From contig NC_077224.1 of assembly GCF_024763615.1 (NCBI RefSeq), positions 72,178,712 to 72,242,711 of the forward strand: a stretch of DNA of 64,000 nt, in the 5' to 3' direction. Made by a program: the position numbers and the translations under genes. Below, in pieces: positions 23,438 to 34,429 of the stretch (the first letter of the stretch is position 1; each line of letters begins with the position of its first letter). A model generated the notes under the pieces. That model searched no databases. It saw only the letters and a program-made list of their open reading frames with translations, and had not been told where the DNA came from. This stretch comes from Phlebotomus papatasi (taxonomy: Eukaryota; Arthropoda; Insecta; Diptera; Psychodidae).

Positions 23438-24194
23438 TAGATGGTGCTTAGACGGAAATTTTGTTATAAAATACCGTTGAATTGTTCATTATAGTAGTTT
23501 TTCAAGGTAAAAAGTTAAAAAAAAAACTTTAGAGATTGTATTTTTCAACCGAATGGAATAATGTTAGAGCTTGATGTTATAGTGACGTTTTGAGATCTTT
23601 TGGATTTCATATGCTGTCTCACCGATTTTATCTGTTTGGGAGATTTTCCAGAATTTAAAATTTTATTTATTGTATATATAAGTACAAGTACAATTATAAG
23701 TACGAGATTTTCTTTGAAAACAAAAAAAACGTAAAAGAGTAGTACTTATGGCAATGTTGTGCAAAATACAAATAATGATAAAATTAATGGTATTTATAGT
23801 AAGGCCATGTAACTCCGATGATTGCAAAACTCGGATGCCGCGACCGATTTAACTCGGATACATCCACTTAAAATATAATTTATATTTTTATTTCTGTAAT
23901 TAATTACTGAAGTATCATAATATAACTATTCTACTTTAAGAAAAACCAAAAATTATATTTTTATCGGTTTAATAAGTGGGTAAAAGAAATATTTTTTAAG
24001 CTCGGGTCAGCTGGGTTGTGTACTAAAAATTTAATTTCTGAGAAAATTTTGCTGTTGACAGCTCGTCGCTGGAAAAAGTTTAGTGTTTTTTCTATATAAT
24101 AAAACATTATTTGCAATCAAAATTATTAATAAAAGTTAGTGTAGTTATTGATCTACAAGGTGAGTAAGAGTTTATTGATAATATATTAATAATT

Positions 24195-24248
24195 TTTTTT
24201 TTTTTTTTTTTTTTTTATTTAGGGGTCCATCTGGAAGATGATTGCCCC
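24195..24248 (-). mobile_element. Tiny retroposed LINE/SINE 3' end with target duplication
   Basis: A T-run of about 20 bases, then about 30 bases ending GATTGCCCC. TATATTAATAATT occurs directly before (24182-24194) and after (24249-24261). This is the pattern of a minus-strand, poly-A-tailed, extremely 5'-truncated retroposon, inserted into the pogo relic. Confidence 0.7.
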
Positions 24249-24376
24249 TATATTAATAATTCATACAGAAATAGGTGATTTTTGTGAATGTTTACATTTC
24301 GATGCAAGTCGGATGCGGTGAAAGTCAATGTTTTGGTTCAGAATTTGCATTGTTCAGGACTCTTTTTCTGCTTCAG

Positions 24377-25684
24377 ATGCCAAAGGGAACAAAATAAAAG
24401 ACATATAAGGACAAGCCCTACTCTAAGGAAGGTCTTAGGAATGCCTTGCAGTGTGTACGAGATGGTTCTACCATAGCATATGCATCCAAAACATTCAATG
24501 TCCCAAGAACAACACTGCACAACAAATTGTCTGGCAGATACCCGGAAGAGTGCCCCAATGGCAGGCCAACAATTCTTTCAAAAGAACAGGAAAAAGAACT
24601 TGTCAAATGGATCCTGGGATGTGCGGATGGCTGGCATCCCTTCGGGAAGGAACAAGTTCTGGACAGCGTTAAACTCATCTGTGAGGTCTACAAAATTCCA
24701 AACCATTTTACAGCTGGAAGACCCGGAGACGTTTTGTTCAGGAATTTTCTTAAGCGTCATCCAGAGCTCAGCATGCGCAAGCCAAAATCCTTTTCATTGG
24801 AAAGAGCTACTGTTACTGCTGAAGACCTCACGGAATGGTTTCAGAATTGTCTTAAATATTTCACAGAACACAACCTTCTGAGCATTTCACCAGACCGTGT
24901 TTTTAATTGCAACGAAAGTGCCTTCTTTTTGACACCGGAAGATAGAAATGTCCTGTCCAGGAGAGGTTCACGTGTAGTTCCATCTCTTAAAAATTCAGGA
25001 CCGAAGCAATGTATCACAGTACTCCTCAGGGTGTCAGCTACTGGCGAACTTGCTCCTCCAATGGCTGTTCATAAAACTGACATTACTCCAAAAATTGCCA
25101 TTCACAACGCAGAAGGATGGAAAATGGGAACGTCACCACAGAGTGGCTGGATAGATGGGCCACTTTTCTATGCTGGTCTTTATTTCCCGAAAATTGTTTT
25201 CCAACATTCAGAGGAGTCCATTATCAATAACCAGAACGATCAGGCCACCGACAATAATCCTTCAAATGATCCAGTCATCCCTGGGAACCAACTCTCTGCA
25301 ACTTCTGAGACTCTCGATCCTCCTGAAACTCAACAGATCTTCGACACACTAAAACAATGCTATTTCTGGCCAGGAGAAATTCCAAAACGTCGTCAGAAGA
25401 AGAGGGTCAAAACCAGCAATGTCAAACACCAGTATATTGTATCTTCCGAGGAAATTATCGCGGAACAGGAGGAAAAATTGAGGCAGGATTTACAAAAAAA
25501 GAAAGAAATTGCTGAACGGAAGTTGACCAGAGAGAGGAACAAAAAAATAAGGGCAGAAGAAAAGGAGATAAAACTAAAGGAGAAACACATGGTAAAGGAA
25601 AAGGCTCAAATGCCAATTGAAGCTGAAAAGAAAAAACGTGGGAGGAAGTCAGCCAAGAAAACCGAGGAAAAATCAAAGAATTGA
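24377..25684 (+). pseudogene. Pogo-like transposase with stop, catalytic change and deletion
   Basis: The probable ATG at 24377 meets TAA at 24395 after six codons. The same frame then stays open to 25684 (about 430 codons), with no ATG near its start. It reads through a psq-type helix-turn-helix (YSKEGLRNALQCVRDG, then FNVPRTTLHNKL), a CENP-B/Tc5-type second DNA-binding domain (about 24560-24780), and the start of the DDE domain. The first catalytic Asp, normally in a NxDE motif, is Asn here (NCNESAF, codon at 24911). After GPLFYAGLYFP the middle of the DDE domain, with the other two acidic residues, is missing. The frame continues into a lysine/glutamate-rich coiled-coil tail. Transposition activity is excluded. 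Whether the DNA-binding half is still expressed is unknown. Confidence 0.85.
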
Positions 25685-26079
25685 GTGCAATCTTAAAATA
25701 AATAAAAATATATATAATTAAATAATAAATTAATGAAATGAATTGATGGAATAAAACTCTAAAAAAATGTTTTTGAAATAATATCTTCTCATTTTTATGC
25801 ATTAAACTTTTCCTTAAAATGAGCATCCGAGTTTCATCGAATTCAACGGAGTTACAAAAAAGCATCGCAGTAACATTCTTGCGCATATATTAATATTATC
25901 GTAATTTTATTAATTTTCATCAATATTATTGCTAAAATTCTATTTCTATTATGATTCTAAATTAAACAAAGAATAATTCTATTGATTTGGAATGGCGAAA
26001 AAAATATTTCATCAGTCCAAAAACAAGCATTAAAGTCGCACTCTATGAAAAGTATCCGGATTACCTCTCTTTACTATAA

Positions 26080-26605
26080 CCCTCTAACGGTGTTTTCTTT
26101 AATATGCGAAAAAAGTTCTAAAACAATGTTTTCTAGGATAATTATGATCCAATAAAGTCGAAAAAACCATCCATTCTTCATTATCTCTTTTAGTTTGGGC
26201 GCTAGGTGAGAAAATATAGATATTTTTTGAAACTCTTTTTGCTTCTAAAATTCACATTTTTAGTTTTTTTTTTAAATTTTTTAAATGAAATATACAAAGT
26301 AGAATGACATATCTTTCAGTAAAAAATAAATTTATATTTTAGTCAGATAACTTTAAATCGGTATTTTTATGGAAATTGGAAATGAGTTTTTTTGCACAAA
26401 TATTTTTTGTTGCTTTTTCTCTGACCTGTCACACAAAACTGGGAATAGCAACTAGAAGAGTCAAAATGAGTTCAAACTTTCAAGTGATGTTTATAAGACT
26501 ATTATCGAGGACACTATAGCGCTTTTAAATAAATAAAACCTTTATTGTCGCTGTAAATGTGATTTTAGTGAAGACCGCCTGGAGGCGGTCTTACTCGTTA
26601 GAGGG
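26080..26605. mobile_element. piggyBac-like MITE, about 526 bp
   Basis: Left CCCTCTAACG and right CGTTAGAGGG are inverted ends. The right flank is TTAA and the left flank ATAA, probably a mutated TTAA. TTAA sites with CCC-type ends suggest piggyBac. A subterminal pair GACCGCCT and AGGCGGTC lies at the right end. Non-coding. Confidence 0.6.
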
Positions 26606-26667
26606 TTAAGTAATAGGAACATTTTTTTTTAAATAAAATTCATCAAAAGGGTTCCGTTGAAAATCCT

Positions 26668-26764
26668 AAAAACCGATTTCGGGATTTGAGCTTCTGGAAT
26701 GTTGGCTTTCAGGATATTGGCTTTCAGGGAGATCTTTTGGCGTTCGAAATTTTGACCGGCACCG
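26668..26764 (-). repeat. Partial copy of the CCCGAAAGCC-array element
   Basis: Contains TTTCGGGATT, GTTGGCTTTCAGGATATTGG and TTTTGACCGGCACCGG, matching one end of the elements at 33677-33991 and 42095-42333. The rest is missing. Confidence 0.55.
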
Positions 26765-27171
26765 GATTTAGATATTCTCAAATTAACTTCAACTGACTTA
26801 ATATTCCCAAATTAATTAATGAAATATCTAAGTGATAAATATATGAACCAAGGTAACACAAATATTTTACCACTATTTTTGTAAGTTAAAAAGTGACACA
26901 TCGGCTTAAGAATATATTTTTCATCAAAATTCTTAAGTTTTTCCCTCTAAATTTTACAAGTTCTTTTTAAATGTGAAAAAAGTGTGGTCAGAAAATTGGT
27001 TTTTTGAAACTATTAATTTCGTGACAGTAAATTAACTTTTATTCAATTTTATTTGAAGAATTCGCGAGTTTTTGGTTGGATTCGGTGGCTCATAATAAGA
27101 TTCAAATAACTCGCAAATTCTCAACTTTACAGGGAAACGATTTCAAACTGACAACTTATAATATGTTTATA

Positions 27172-27290
27172 ATGCCCTAGTCACACCTACGACTTAAGCA
27201 GAGAGATGGATTAACGTAATTATCATAAAACAGTATTTTGATTATATTTTCATCAGTTTCTGACTAATTTGTTCCTACAACAGGCTATTT
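27172..27290. repeat. Partial MITE, family C (GACACACTTACGACTTAAG)
   Basis: Begins AATGCCCTAGTCACACC then TACGACTTAAGCAGAGAGA, and continues into ATTTTCATCAGTTTCTGA as in the copy at 46853-47080. The right end is not found. Confidence 0.55.
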
Positions 27291-29194
27291 TATTTTATTA
27301 AAAGTTTTCTGCCCTGAAAAAATACTAATCATCCTATTTTTATGGGAAATACATTGCTGTTGACAAGTTGACTATGAAATTTTCATTCTTTCAAGAAAAC
27401 TTCTCTGGCTTAAAGCTCTCGGCTCACGCACTTTCGCTGATGGCACTCACAGGTCAACGCTTTTGTGTTAGGGGGTTGGGTGTCCCCTATGTAATCACTT
27501 CCAACAATATTTCAGCCCTTTTTCTGGGTGGGAACAGTGATTTTATCGCAAAGTGACCCATTGTACCATTAATGGGCGAATTAGCACATTTTTATCTAAT
27601 TTTTATTTCTCATCAAATTCATGAATTTTCTGCAAATTCCCTAAAGCTCGTAAACCAAGCTCAACAAATTCCATTTTTGACAATCACAGGATAAAGGGAA
27701 TAAATTCCTAATAATTTCCGAATCATTTGTATGAATGCATCTCATATGAAATATGTAATAATTGAATGCCATTACTGAGAGATTTGTTGATATTTCTGTC
27801 CTAAAGTTTCAACTGTAGTTTTAATTTGGGCTATTTTTTTAAAATTTATTTTGGGAGAACAGAAGGGAAAATATGACAGAGGAAATACTCTCAATGATTT
27901 TGTTTTTGCTTTGGTGAATAGGTTTGACAAAGCTCTGAGCACATTCCAATCATAAAATAACCGTTCACAAACGAATATGGAATGGTATATAAATCCGCCA
28001 AAAGAGCTTTAAAGTAAGAATTTTTTTTCTGTACTGAATCACATATGCAAAAATCATTTATATGAAATAATCTGGTGGAAAATGTTCAATATTCTCTGTT
28101 GAAGAGGATTAAAAAAGGACAATGATTTCATGACGAATATTCCGATATGTGGATTTGATATAAAAAATATGTTTTCATATGAGAGAAATTGGGATAAAAT
28201 TAGTGACATAACAATTTAAACATATTGTTGCATGGGGAAGCTTTTCCAACAATCATTCAGCTTGTCGATTCTTTTTTTTATAAAGATTTATTTTTTAAAG
28301 TATAACAACGAGACTTTAAGATACATCCTTAACATACTTTCCATTCCCCTTGAGGACTCCAAGGGACTATAGCAAATTCTATCAATTTTCCTGGAAAAGA
28401 CGTCTTTCCCCCATTCACGAGATTCTTGCCAAAAAGCTCAATGGAAAAGGTCTGGAGGAGTTCATAATCGCAAGATGTTGATAGAGTGACATTTTCACGC
28501 CGTAAATTTCATAAACCGATTTCCTCACATCATGTGTACCCATTTCAGCCATATGTGAGGCATAGAGTATGTGTAAAATTCAACTAGAATGGCAAAAAGC
28601 TTATACAATGAGCCACTGAGCTTTCTGTCTCTCCTGACAACACACTGTCACAGGCACTTTATTGACATATTACTCTATTCGTGCTATTTCAGGGCATTTT
28701 CCCAGAGAAAAGGGACTTCGTTGAAGATGACAGGGGAGCTTTCAAGGCCTCAAATGGCTCCATTGATGATCGAAGTCTTTTAAAAATTGAAAAAATGCCC
28801 ATACTTGGGCTTGACACGTGACCCTCTCTGCAATTTAAGTGAAACTGAAAGGAGCAAGAAGCATTATTTTCATAATTTCTGCCTTTACACTTCATTTAAT
28901 CTATTCTGGAGCTCATCCTAAAAATCAAATATACATCAGAGAAAAGTAATTTCAATAAAATAAACCAGCAAAATTCATTAGCTGTTTCGTCATACTTCTA
29001 TTCTAATTTATTACTTTTAATTTTAATAAAAAATTGTGTAGCGAAGCATTCAAGCTCTGCAGAATGCTCAAACACGTGACTAAGTCTTTTCCAAAAGCTG
29101 TATTTAGTTAAAAAAAGGGGTTGGAAAGAAGACAATTGGTTTTTTTGGTAATGTAATTTCTTAAACATTCCAACTCGGCTGCATTGGTCTTTAA
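27291..29194. other. Non-coding stretch, largely single-copy in appearance
   Basis: No exon or RNA gene was supported. Parts at 27370-27560 and 28330-28900 are moderately GC-rich with short open frames lacking any domain. Confidence 0.4.
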
Positions 29195-29345
29195 CCCTCT
29201 AACAGTGTTTTCTTTAATATCCAAAAAAAAGTAGTTAAATAATTTTGTCTAGGATAATTAATGGTCCACTGAACTCAAAAATACCATCCATTCTTCATTA
29301 TCTCTTTCCGTTTGGGCGCCAGGTGAGAAAAGGTAAAAACCGCCT
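29195..29345. repeat. Truncated copy of the piggyBac-like MITE
   Basis: TTAA precedes CCCTCTAACAGTG. The following about 145 bases match the left end of the 26080-26605 element (CCATCCATTCTTCATTATCT, GTTTGGGCGCCAGGTGAGAA). The right end is absent. Confidence 0.65.
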
Positions 29346-29563
29346 CCATAAAAAGACTCAAATATTTTTATTGAAAGATAGTGAACAAATAGTAAGTAAG
29401 TTGTATGATTATATGAGAAATAATAATTTTTAGGAAAAAAAAAACGTTTATAATTTTAATAATTAGACGTTAATAAAGCTCAAGGTGTTTCAATGAGACT
29501 GATTTTAAACTAATTTACAAACATCATGATCGGTAAGTGAAAAGAAAGTACGTATTCGTATAG

Positions 29564-29786
29564 TAGGGGAAAGCACACTACCTTTGGACCACTCAAGCTT
29601 CGCACAATTCAATTTTTTCTCTTTGTTCCTTATGGATTTAATCCATAGCACTTTTCTGAAAATTAGAGGCATTGGACTAGTTATTAAAATATAATATTAT
29701 AATGGGCCAAATTAATTTTTAACACAGTGAAAATAAAAGGATTTGTGCGAAGCATGAATCGTCCGAAGGTAGCGCGATTTCCCCTA
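29564..29786. mobile_element. TAGGGGAAA MITE, subfamily B, copy 1
   Basis: TAGGGGAAAGCACACTACC at the left and GGTAGCGCGATTTCCCCTA at the right, TA-flanked. The inner arms pair AAGCTTCGCACAATT with TTGTGCGAAGCATGAA. It shares only the outermost bases with subfamily A. Confidence 0.8.
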
Positions 29787-29897
29787 CATTAATTGCGTTA
29801 GTCTTAAAAATATCTTTCGAATTTAGAAGATTAGAAATGTCATTCGTACCTCCTAACAATACAGAACTCTACGAAGATCCTACGGAAGGCTAAAGGT

Positions 29898-30172
29898 AAT
29901 GCCCTTGACACACTTACGACTTAAGCCGAGAGACGACTTATGGCCTCTACACACTAGTAGAAATTTCTTTAAAACTGCCATTTTAAAGAAAATTTCCCCT
30001 ATCCTTTTAGGCAGAAACGTCACAATTTTTTTAAAAGGCAATTTTTTACAAAAATTGCTTCTAGTGTGTAGGCACCATTAGTGGAAAATGATGGAAATGA
30101 CTTTAATCATTATTTCGAATATGATTACGCTAGGCCGTCTCTCGGCTAATCCTCAGGTCTGTCGAGGCCCTA
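29898..30172. mobile_element. Family C MITE carrying a nested family D MITE
   Basis: Left CCTTGACACACTTACGACTT, AAGCCGAGAGACG; right GCCGTCTCTCGGCTAA and GGTCTGTCGAGGCCC. The D insertion at 29941-30077 splits it. The copy at 45623-45757 shows the uninterrupted sequence. Confidence 0.75.
29941..30077. mobile_element. Family D MITE with TTA target duplication, copy 1
   Basis: Starts TGGCCTCTACACACTAG and ends CTAGTGTGTAGGCACCA. TTA lies on both sides (29938-29940 and 30078-30080). The empty site at 45663 reads GACGACTTAGTGG, proving the 3-bp duplication. Three-base TTA/TAA duplications are typical of PIF/Harbinger-type elements. Confidence 0.85.
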
Positions 30173-32737
30173 AGACTCCGGAAGAAATTTCAAGTGGTTA
30201 TTTTCACGGGCACTCTTGGAAATATCCCGTCTGTCATCCCTGGCGGATCCATTTCTTATAGGGTAGGTTCGTTTTTACAATGGGTAGAGATATCGACTTG
30301 CGTTTTCTGGTGACCCTCCCCTAAGTGGACACTAGCTCGCACGGTCTTTTTTACTTGTCCCTCACATTCCTTCAACTGCTACAAAAGCATGTTATTTTAA
30401 TTTTTCTCAAAATAGACACAAGATTTTCCAATATTTTTGGATATCTTCAGAAGATTTTCCAGGCAGATATTTCGTCTATACATACCTACCATACCTATGA
30501 CCGAAAAATTTGCCATTCTGAATTTTTGAATGTGATAATTTAATCATTTTTGAGGACTGATTCTCATGGGAGAATCTGAAAATAGTCAATGGATTTTTAA
30601 TGATTGGATTCAAATTATTCTGAAAAAAAAAAAAACTAAATTACTCTTATATTTTGCACTAATATGAATTTCATAAAGTACCTTGGTAAAAACTAATTTG
30701 CACAATTTTAGGAATATTTGATATTATATGATAAATCACCATATATTCAAATTTTGTGGCTTTTCGAAATCATTTTGTTACAAAAATTGAAATTTATGTA
30801 AATGGGCCTTAAGTATGGATAATAAGTAATTCTGTATCTCTATGTCTTAATTTAAAAAAAAATGTAAAAATAATATTTTAATAAAATATTGCAATTACAA
30901 TTTTTTTTGTATTCCCTGCTAGAGTTCTTCGAAAATGTGAACGTTTAGAAAGTTTCGTAAAAGCTGCCTGAGATATAATCAGAGGGCTTGATATCATCTG
31001 TTTTGGGATAGATAATAAAAAATTGTAAACGGTCTTAAATATTCTTCGTAAAAAGAAAATAAGAATGGTATAAGCCATCTTTTAATTTGAAAGATTGAAT
31101 GATCTATTCTCAGTTTTTTAATGAGCATTTTGAATTATTTACTAACCAGTTTGATTTTATACTAATCAATCTACTAATTTACTGACGAAAAATGTTTTTC
31201 CCAAAACAATATGCATCTGATTAATACCTCAATTCGAAATAATTTGTATTTCTATTAGTTATTATCATGTCTGTTGTGTTTTCAACCTACTGCAGAGATT
31301 ATGTAAATGATCATAATCTATTTCTAGCAGTGTAGAGTTTTCTTTGTAAATAACTTAAATACGTAGAGTAATTACATTTCATCTATTCAAGTACACTTTT
31401 CCACAGAATTGACTAAATGAATAATTCACGAAATTACTCACCAAAGTGGAAATCCCTCAATGAATCTCTTAAGAGTGAAAATTACGTCAGAACCCCGAAG
31501 GTGAAGCACTAAAGAATATTGAAGATGATTTTATAGCAAGTGCTGCAATCTGTGCAAGATTCATCAGACGAAATAAAATTTGAAATAAAGCTAGACATTC
31601 AGAATCCTTCAACGCATCCAGACATGGCAATGTCTTTATGCTTCAAAAGTCACAAGTGTCGTTCATTTACTCAGACTGATATTCAAGGCCCATATCTCCA
31701 GCCCCAAGACACTCATGAGGGAAAATTGAGTGAAGGAATGCTAAAAGCTTTTCTTTCTTGGGGATCGGAGAGGGTATTTTCATGTGGAATTTGCCATGCA
31801 TCAATTTTATATTCTACAAGACATAGAAAATGTGATTGATTCACGCTGTATTTGAAATTTTGACTTTAGTTGAGAGTGGGAAGTTTTGCGCAATTTCTCA
31901 GTTGATGTTCCTCTCCACAGTTGACGCAACTGAATAATGTGGCCAACCTTGTGGCAGCTGTAACAGTGCAATCAATCTGTTTTTACTTCGATCTTATATT
32001 GAAATCTAAACCAGACAAAGTGGTTAAAGGTAAAGAAAGTCACGACTTGAGGTGTGAGGTGGTTGTTAAGATTTTAATTCTGGTATGCCTTACGTTCTCA
32101 CAAACGAGACCACCCGTCCCATGGAACCCCAAAAGCCCACAGAGAGGGAGATGGAATCCAATCTGGGCCATCTGATTGGAATTGCTAATTTTGTATTACC
32201 TCCAAAGGAGATGCTCGAAAGCTCCTTTGATTATATTTGTCTCTAGGGATGCCTAATTTAAATTTTCCGGGAAAACATTCTTGAGGTCATTCTGGGGAGT
32301 TGAGAAAGACAAAAAAGTCACTCTTGGGCTTTTTTTCTATGTTCCATCGTTCAAAAACTCCACCCACTCGTAATTTTGAACGAGGCGCCAATTTGGGAGT
32401 TAAATGAGAAAAAACACAGGAAAAAGAAGAATGATGAAGAATGAGATTTTCAGGATTGTAAAAATTATGAAATAATTACTGTAGAATGGGAATCATGATG
32501 AAAATACTGTCTCTCAGTGCTTTTTTTTTCTTCCCACTCCCATGGTAAGGCAAAATTGTGAAGATGAGGCGATAAAAAGGAAAAAATAAAACAGAAAGAT
32601 AACCGTCAAAAATTAGGGGATAATTGAGAGAGTCTCTTTGAGGTTAATTTGCATCTAATTAAATGGAATATTGAGGGTTGTTTTTCAGACAAACAATCTT
32701 TCCGGATCTCCATCTAAATGATTTCATTTAATTGCAG
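30173..32737. other. Upstream region or first intron of the CARP gene
   Basis: No exon was found. The upstream exon of the CARP gene, expected to encode a signal peptide and a tryptophan-rich segment, was looked for here and further upstream without success. The parts at 31500-32200 and 32300-32730 are single-copy in appearance. Confidence 0.4.
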
Positions 32738-32874
32738 GACCAGGCTTTTGGGGACTCATCAACCCACAGTGGAATATGTGCAACAAGGGACGTCGACAGT
32801 CACCCATAAATGTTGAACCGGACAAACTCCTCTTTGACCCTTACTTGCGACCCCTTCACATCGACAAGCACAAG
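32738..32874 (+). CDS. Carbonic anhydrase-related protein (CA10/CA11-like), exon A
   Basis: The exon follows ATTGCAG and is followed by GTAACC. Read from a phase-1 acceptor, it gives 45 codons starting PGFWGLINPQWN and including KGRRQSPINV, the conserved N-terminal carbonic-anhydrase block, and ends in phase 0 at HIDKHK. CARP VIII/X/XI proteins have the carbonic anhydrase fold but no activity; the X/XI group is secreted and, in vertebrates, binds neurexins at synapses. The near-identity to fly CARP is recognised from memory of the family. Upstream exon(s) with the start codon and signal peptide are not in view. Next exon: 45079-45270. Confidence 0.95.
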
Positions 32875-33364
32875 GTAACCACTTCCTCCTTTTCACCTCA
32901 TGGAATTTCTCACCAATTTGTCACTATGGCCTTCCACTCCAATTCTCCTTCTGCAAATCACAATGATCATTAATCATCTCAGTGGGAATTGTTCTTTCTT
33001 GACCACAAAGTCAATGGACTCGGTCGTTTTTACTTCAATGGAAAGGTCCGAGGGGTTAACAATCAAGATAGTAATTGCATTGTAATGCAGTTAGTTATTA
33101 TTTATCTAGATTGACTTCACTAAAACTTAACTTTTACATCGAATCCAATAAAAAAAATATAAGATTGATAGCTTAAAAAAGACTTAAAAAATAGCTTGAC
33201 TTCTCTAATTTCTTATCGGTCAATATTTTTGTGAAATTTCGGCATAGCATTGGATTTTAAAGGCAAATGACCAACAAGATTTTGAAAAGCCACTAAAATG
33301 GCTTGTTATTTAAGATTTCGAGACGTTCAGGAACTGGGATAAACTTCTAGACTGAACCTCGTAG
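32875..33364. other. Start of CARP intron 1 (12.2 kb)
   Basis: AT-rich intron DNA with no element resolved. Intron 1 runs to 45078 and holds most of the MITEs described below. Confidence 0.6.
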
Positions 33365-33577
33365 GAGAGATCGGGGTAGATTTAGCCACGTAGAGTATTA
33401 GGTAGTGGCATCTTATACTTTGTCTCCGAAGGAATATTGTGGAAACCACACTTTATTCTAAATATATACTTCCCTTACTATTCATTGAAATATTTACCGG
33501 CCTCATACAAACATTTTTTATACAAATTATATGCAATGAAAAATTTCATTTGCTGGGTAATTCTACCCCGATCTCCG
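33365..33577. mobile_element. MITE with GATCGGGGTAGA ends
   Basis: GAGAGATCGGGGTAGATTTA at the left and AATTCTACCCCGATCTCC at the right are inverted copies enclosing about 210 bp of non-coding DNA. Confidence 0.6.
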
Positions 33578-33676
33578 CCACTAAATTCTACTATTGGTCG
33601 TAGACGATTCTTCCTCAAAGTATACTCTTAAGAACTGCAGACCTTCGCGATAACGACAAAACGTCTAACGAAAAAC

Positions 33677-33991
33677 GGGTCCCGGTCAAAATCCCGAAAG
33701 CCAAAATATCGAACGCCAAAATCCCGAAAGCCAAAATCCCGAAAGCCAAAATCTCGAAAGGGCCAAAATCCCGAAAGCCAAAATCCCGAATTTTTAAAAG
33801 TGTTATAGCTACTCCCACGATTGTATCCGCGCTTGCTGGAGGCAAAGGGAAATCTTCTGTGTCTTGGGAAATTATTCTAAACATTTTCCTCCATATAATT
33901 TTATTCCTATCAGGATTTTGAACATTCGGGATTTTGGCTTTCGGGATTTTGGCTTTCGAGATTTTGGCTTTCGGGATTTTGGCTGCCACCG
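33677..33991. mobile_element. Element with terminal arrays of a 15-bp unit, copy 1
   Basis: The left part begins GGGTCCCGGTCAAAATCCCG and holds about seven copies of the unit AAAATCCCGAAAGCC. The right part holds about four inverted copies (GGCTTTCGGGATTTT) and ends GGCTGCCACCG. The middle of about 110 bp is shared with the copy at 42095-42333. Unit length is a multiple of three, so a long open frame with a KIPKA repeat appears on the minus strand; it is an artefact. No transposon class could be assigned. Confidence 0.7.
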
Positions 33992-34029
33992 TTTTAGGAA
34001 TGTAGTCTAATGATTATTTTGATTTTATT

Positions 34030-34370
34030 GGTTTCAGTCAGAACGAGTGAATATTAACACCAAATCCTTAGTTTTCATCCGAGATAAGAAAAATTCCTGA
34101 CTCCACTCGGACATGAATTGATGACCTTTCGCTATCTATGCGACTGGTCTACTAGTGAGCTATGAGAGCATCCGCTCTGACTGAGTATTCTCACTGAGTA
34201 GTCAGAGTGGGTGCCCTTATAACTCAGTGATAGGGCAGTCGGATATATAGCGAAAGATTTTCAGTTCAAGTTCATGTAGGGGCAGGAATTTTCCCTGTCT
34301 CTGATTAAAAATAGGGATTGGGGGGTATTCATGTTCATTCGTTCTAACTAAAACCATAATAACCAAATTC
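34030..34370. mobile_element. Two tRNA-derived SINE copies, head to head
   Basis: The right copy (+) has a tRNA-like box A (TAACTCAGTGATAGGGCAG, 34220-34238) and a box-B-like CAGTTCAAGTTCATG. The left copy (-) has TAGCTCACTAGTAGACCAG and ATCAATTCATG at the matching places. Tails also correspond (ATTCACTCGTTCTGACTGAA against TTCATTCGTTCTAACTAAAA). The copies point away from a short centre near 34200. Confidence 0.6.
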
Positions 34371-34429
34371 TGTTGGACACACAGACCAAGCAAGAAATCG
34401 GCTATGAAATTTTGGATAAATGGGACTAA

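Larger units (their letters stand above)
23808..25856 (+). mobile_element. Pogo-superfamily transposon relic, about 2.05 kb
   Basis: TGTAACTCCG at the left and CGGAGTTACA at the right are perfect inverted ends. A second pair (AAACTCGGATGC and GCATCCGAGTTT) lies about 20 bases inside. TA within the ends could be the target duplication. Between them lies the damaged transposase at 24377-25684. A splice-donor-like CTACAAGGTGAGTAAG at 24155-24170 and an acceptor-like TTTTTCTGCTTCAG before the ATG suggest that the original gene had a non-coding first exon; that is inference. Confidence 0.8.

Noticed and set aside
24155..24376. Spliced first exon proving a domesticated pogo gene
   Set aside because: Donor and acceptor sequences look good, but the exon after the acceptor meets a stop after six codons, so the evidence is too weak to call a gene.
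24446..24448. TTG as start of the transposase, and TTG at 63181 as start of the receptor
   Set aside because: Non-ATG starts are not credible here. Homology continues upstream of the first, and the second lies within a splice acceptor.
25455..25886. 143-codon minus-strand frame
   Set aside because: Opposite strand of the lysine-rich tail of the pogo transposase; low-complexity shadow.
30173..32737. Possible upstream CARP exon with signal peptide
   Set aside because: I looked for a tryptophan-rich exon ending in a phase-1 donor here and further upstream and found none.
33615..33989. 124-codon minus-strand frame with a KIPKA repeat
   Set aside because: It is the translation of the 15-bp unit array of a mobile element; another copy of the element does not keep the frame.
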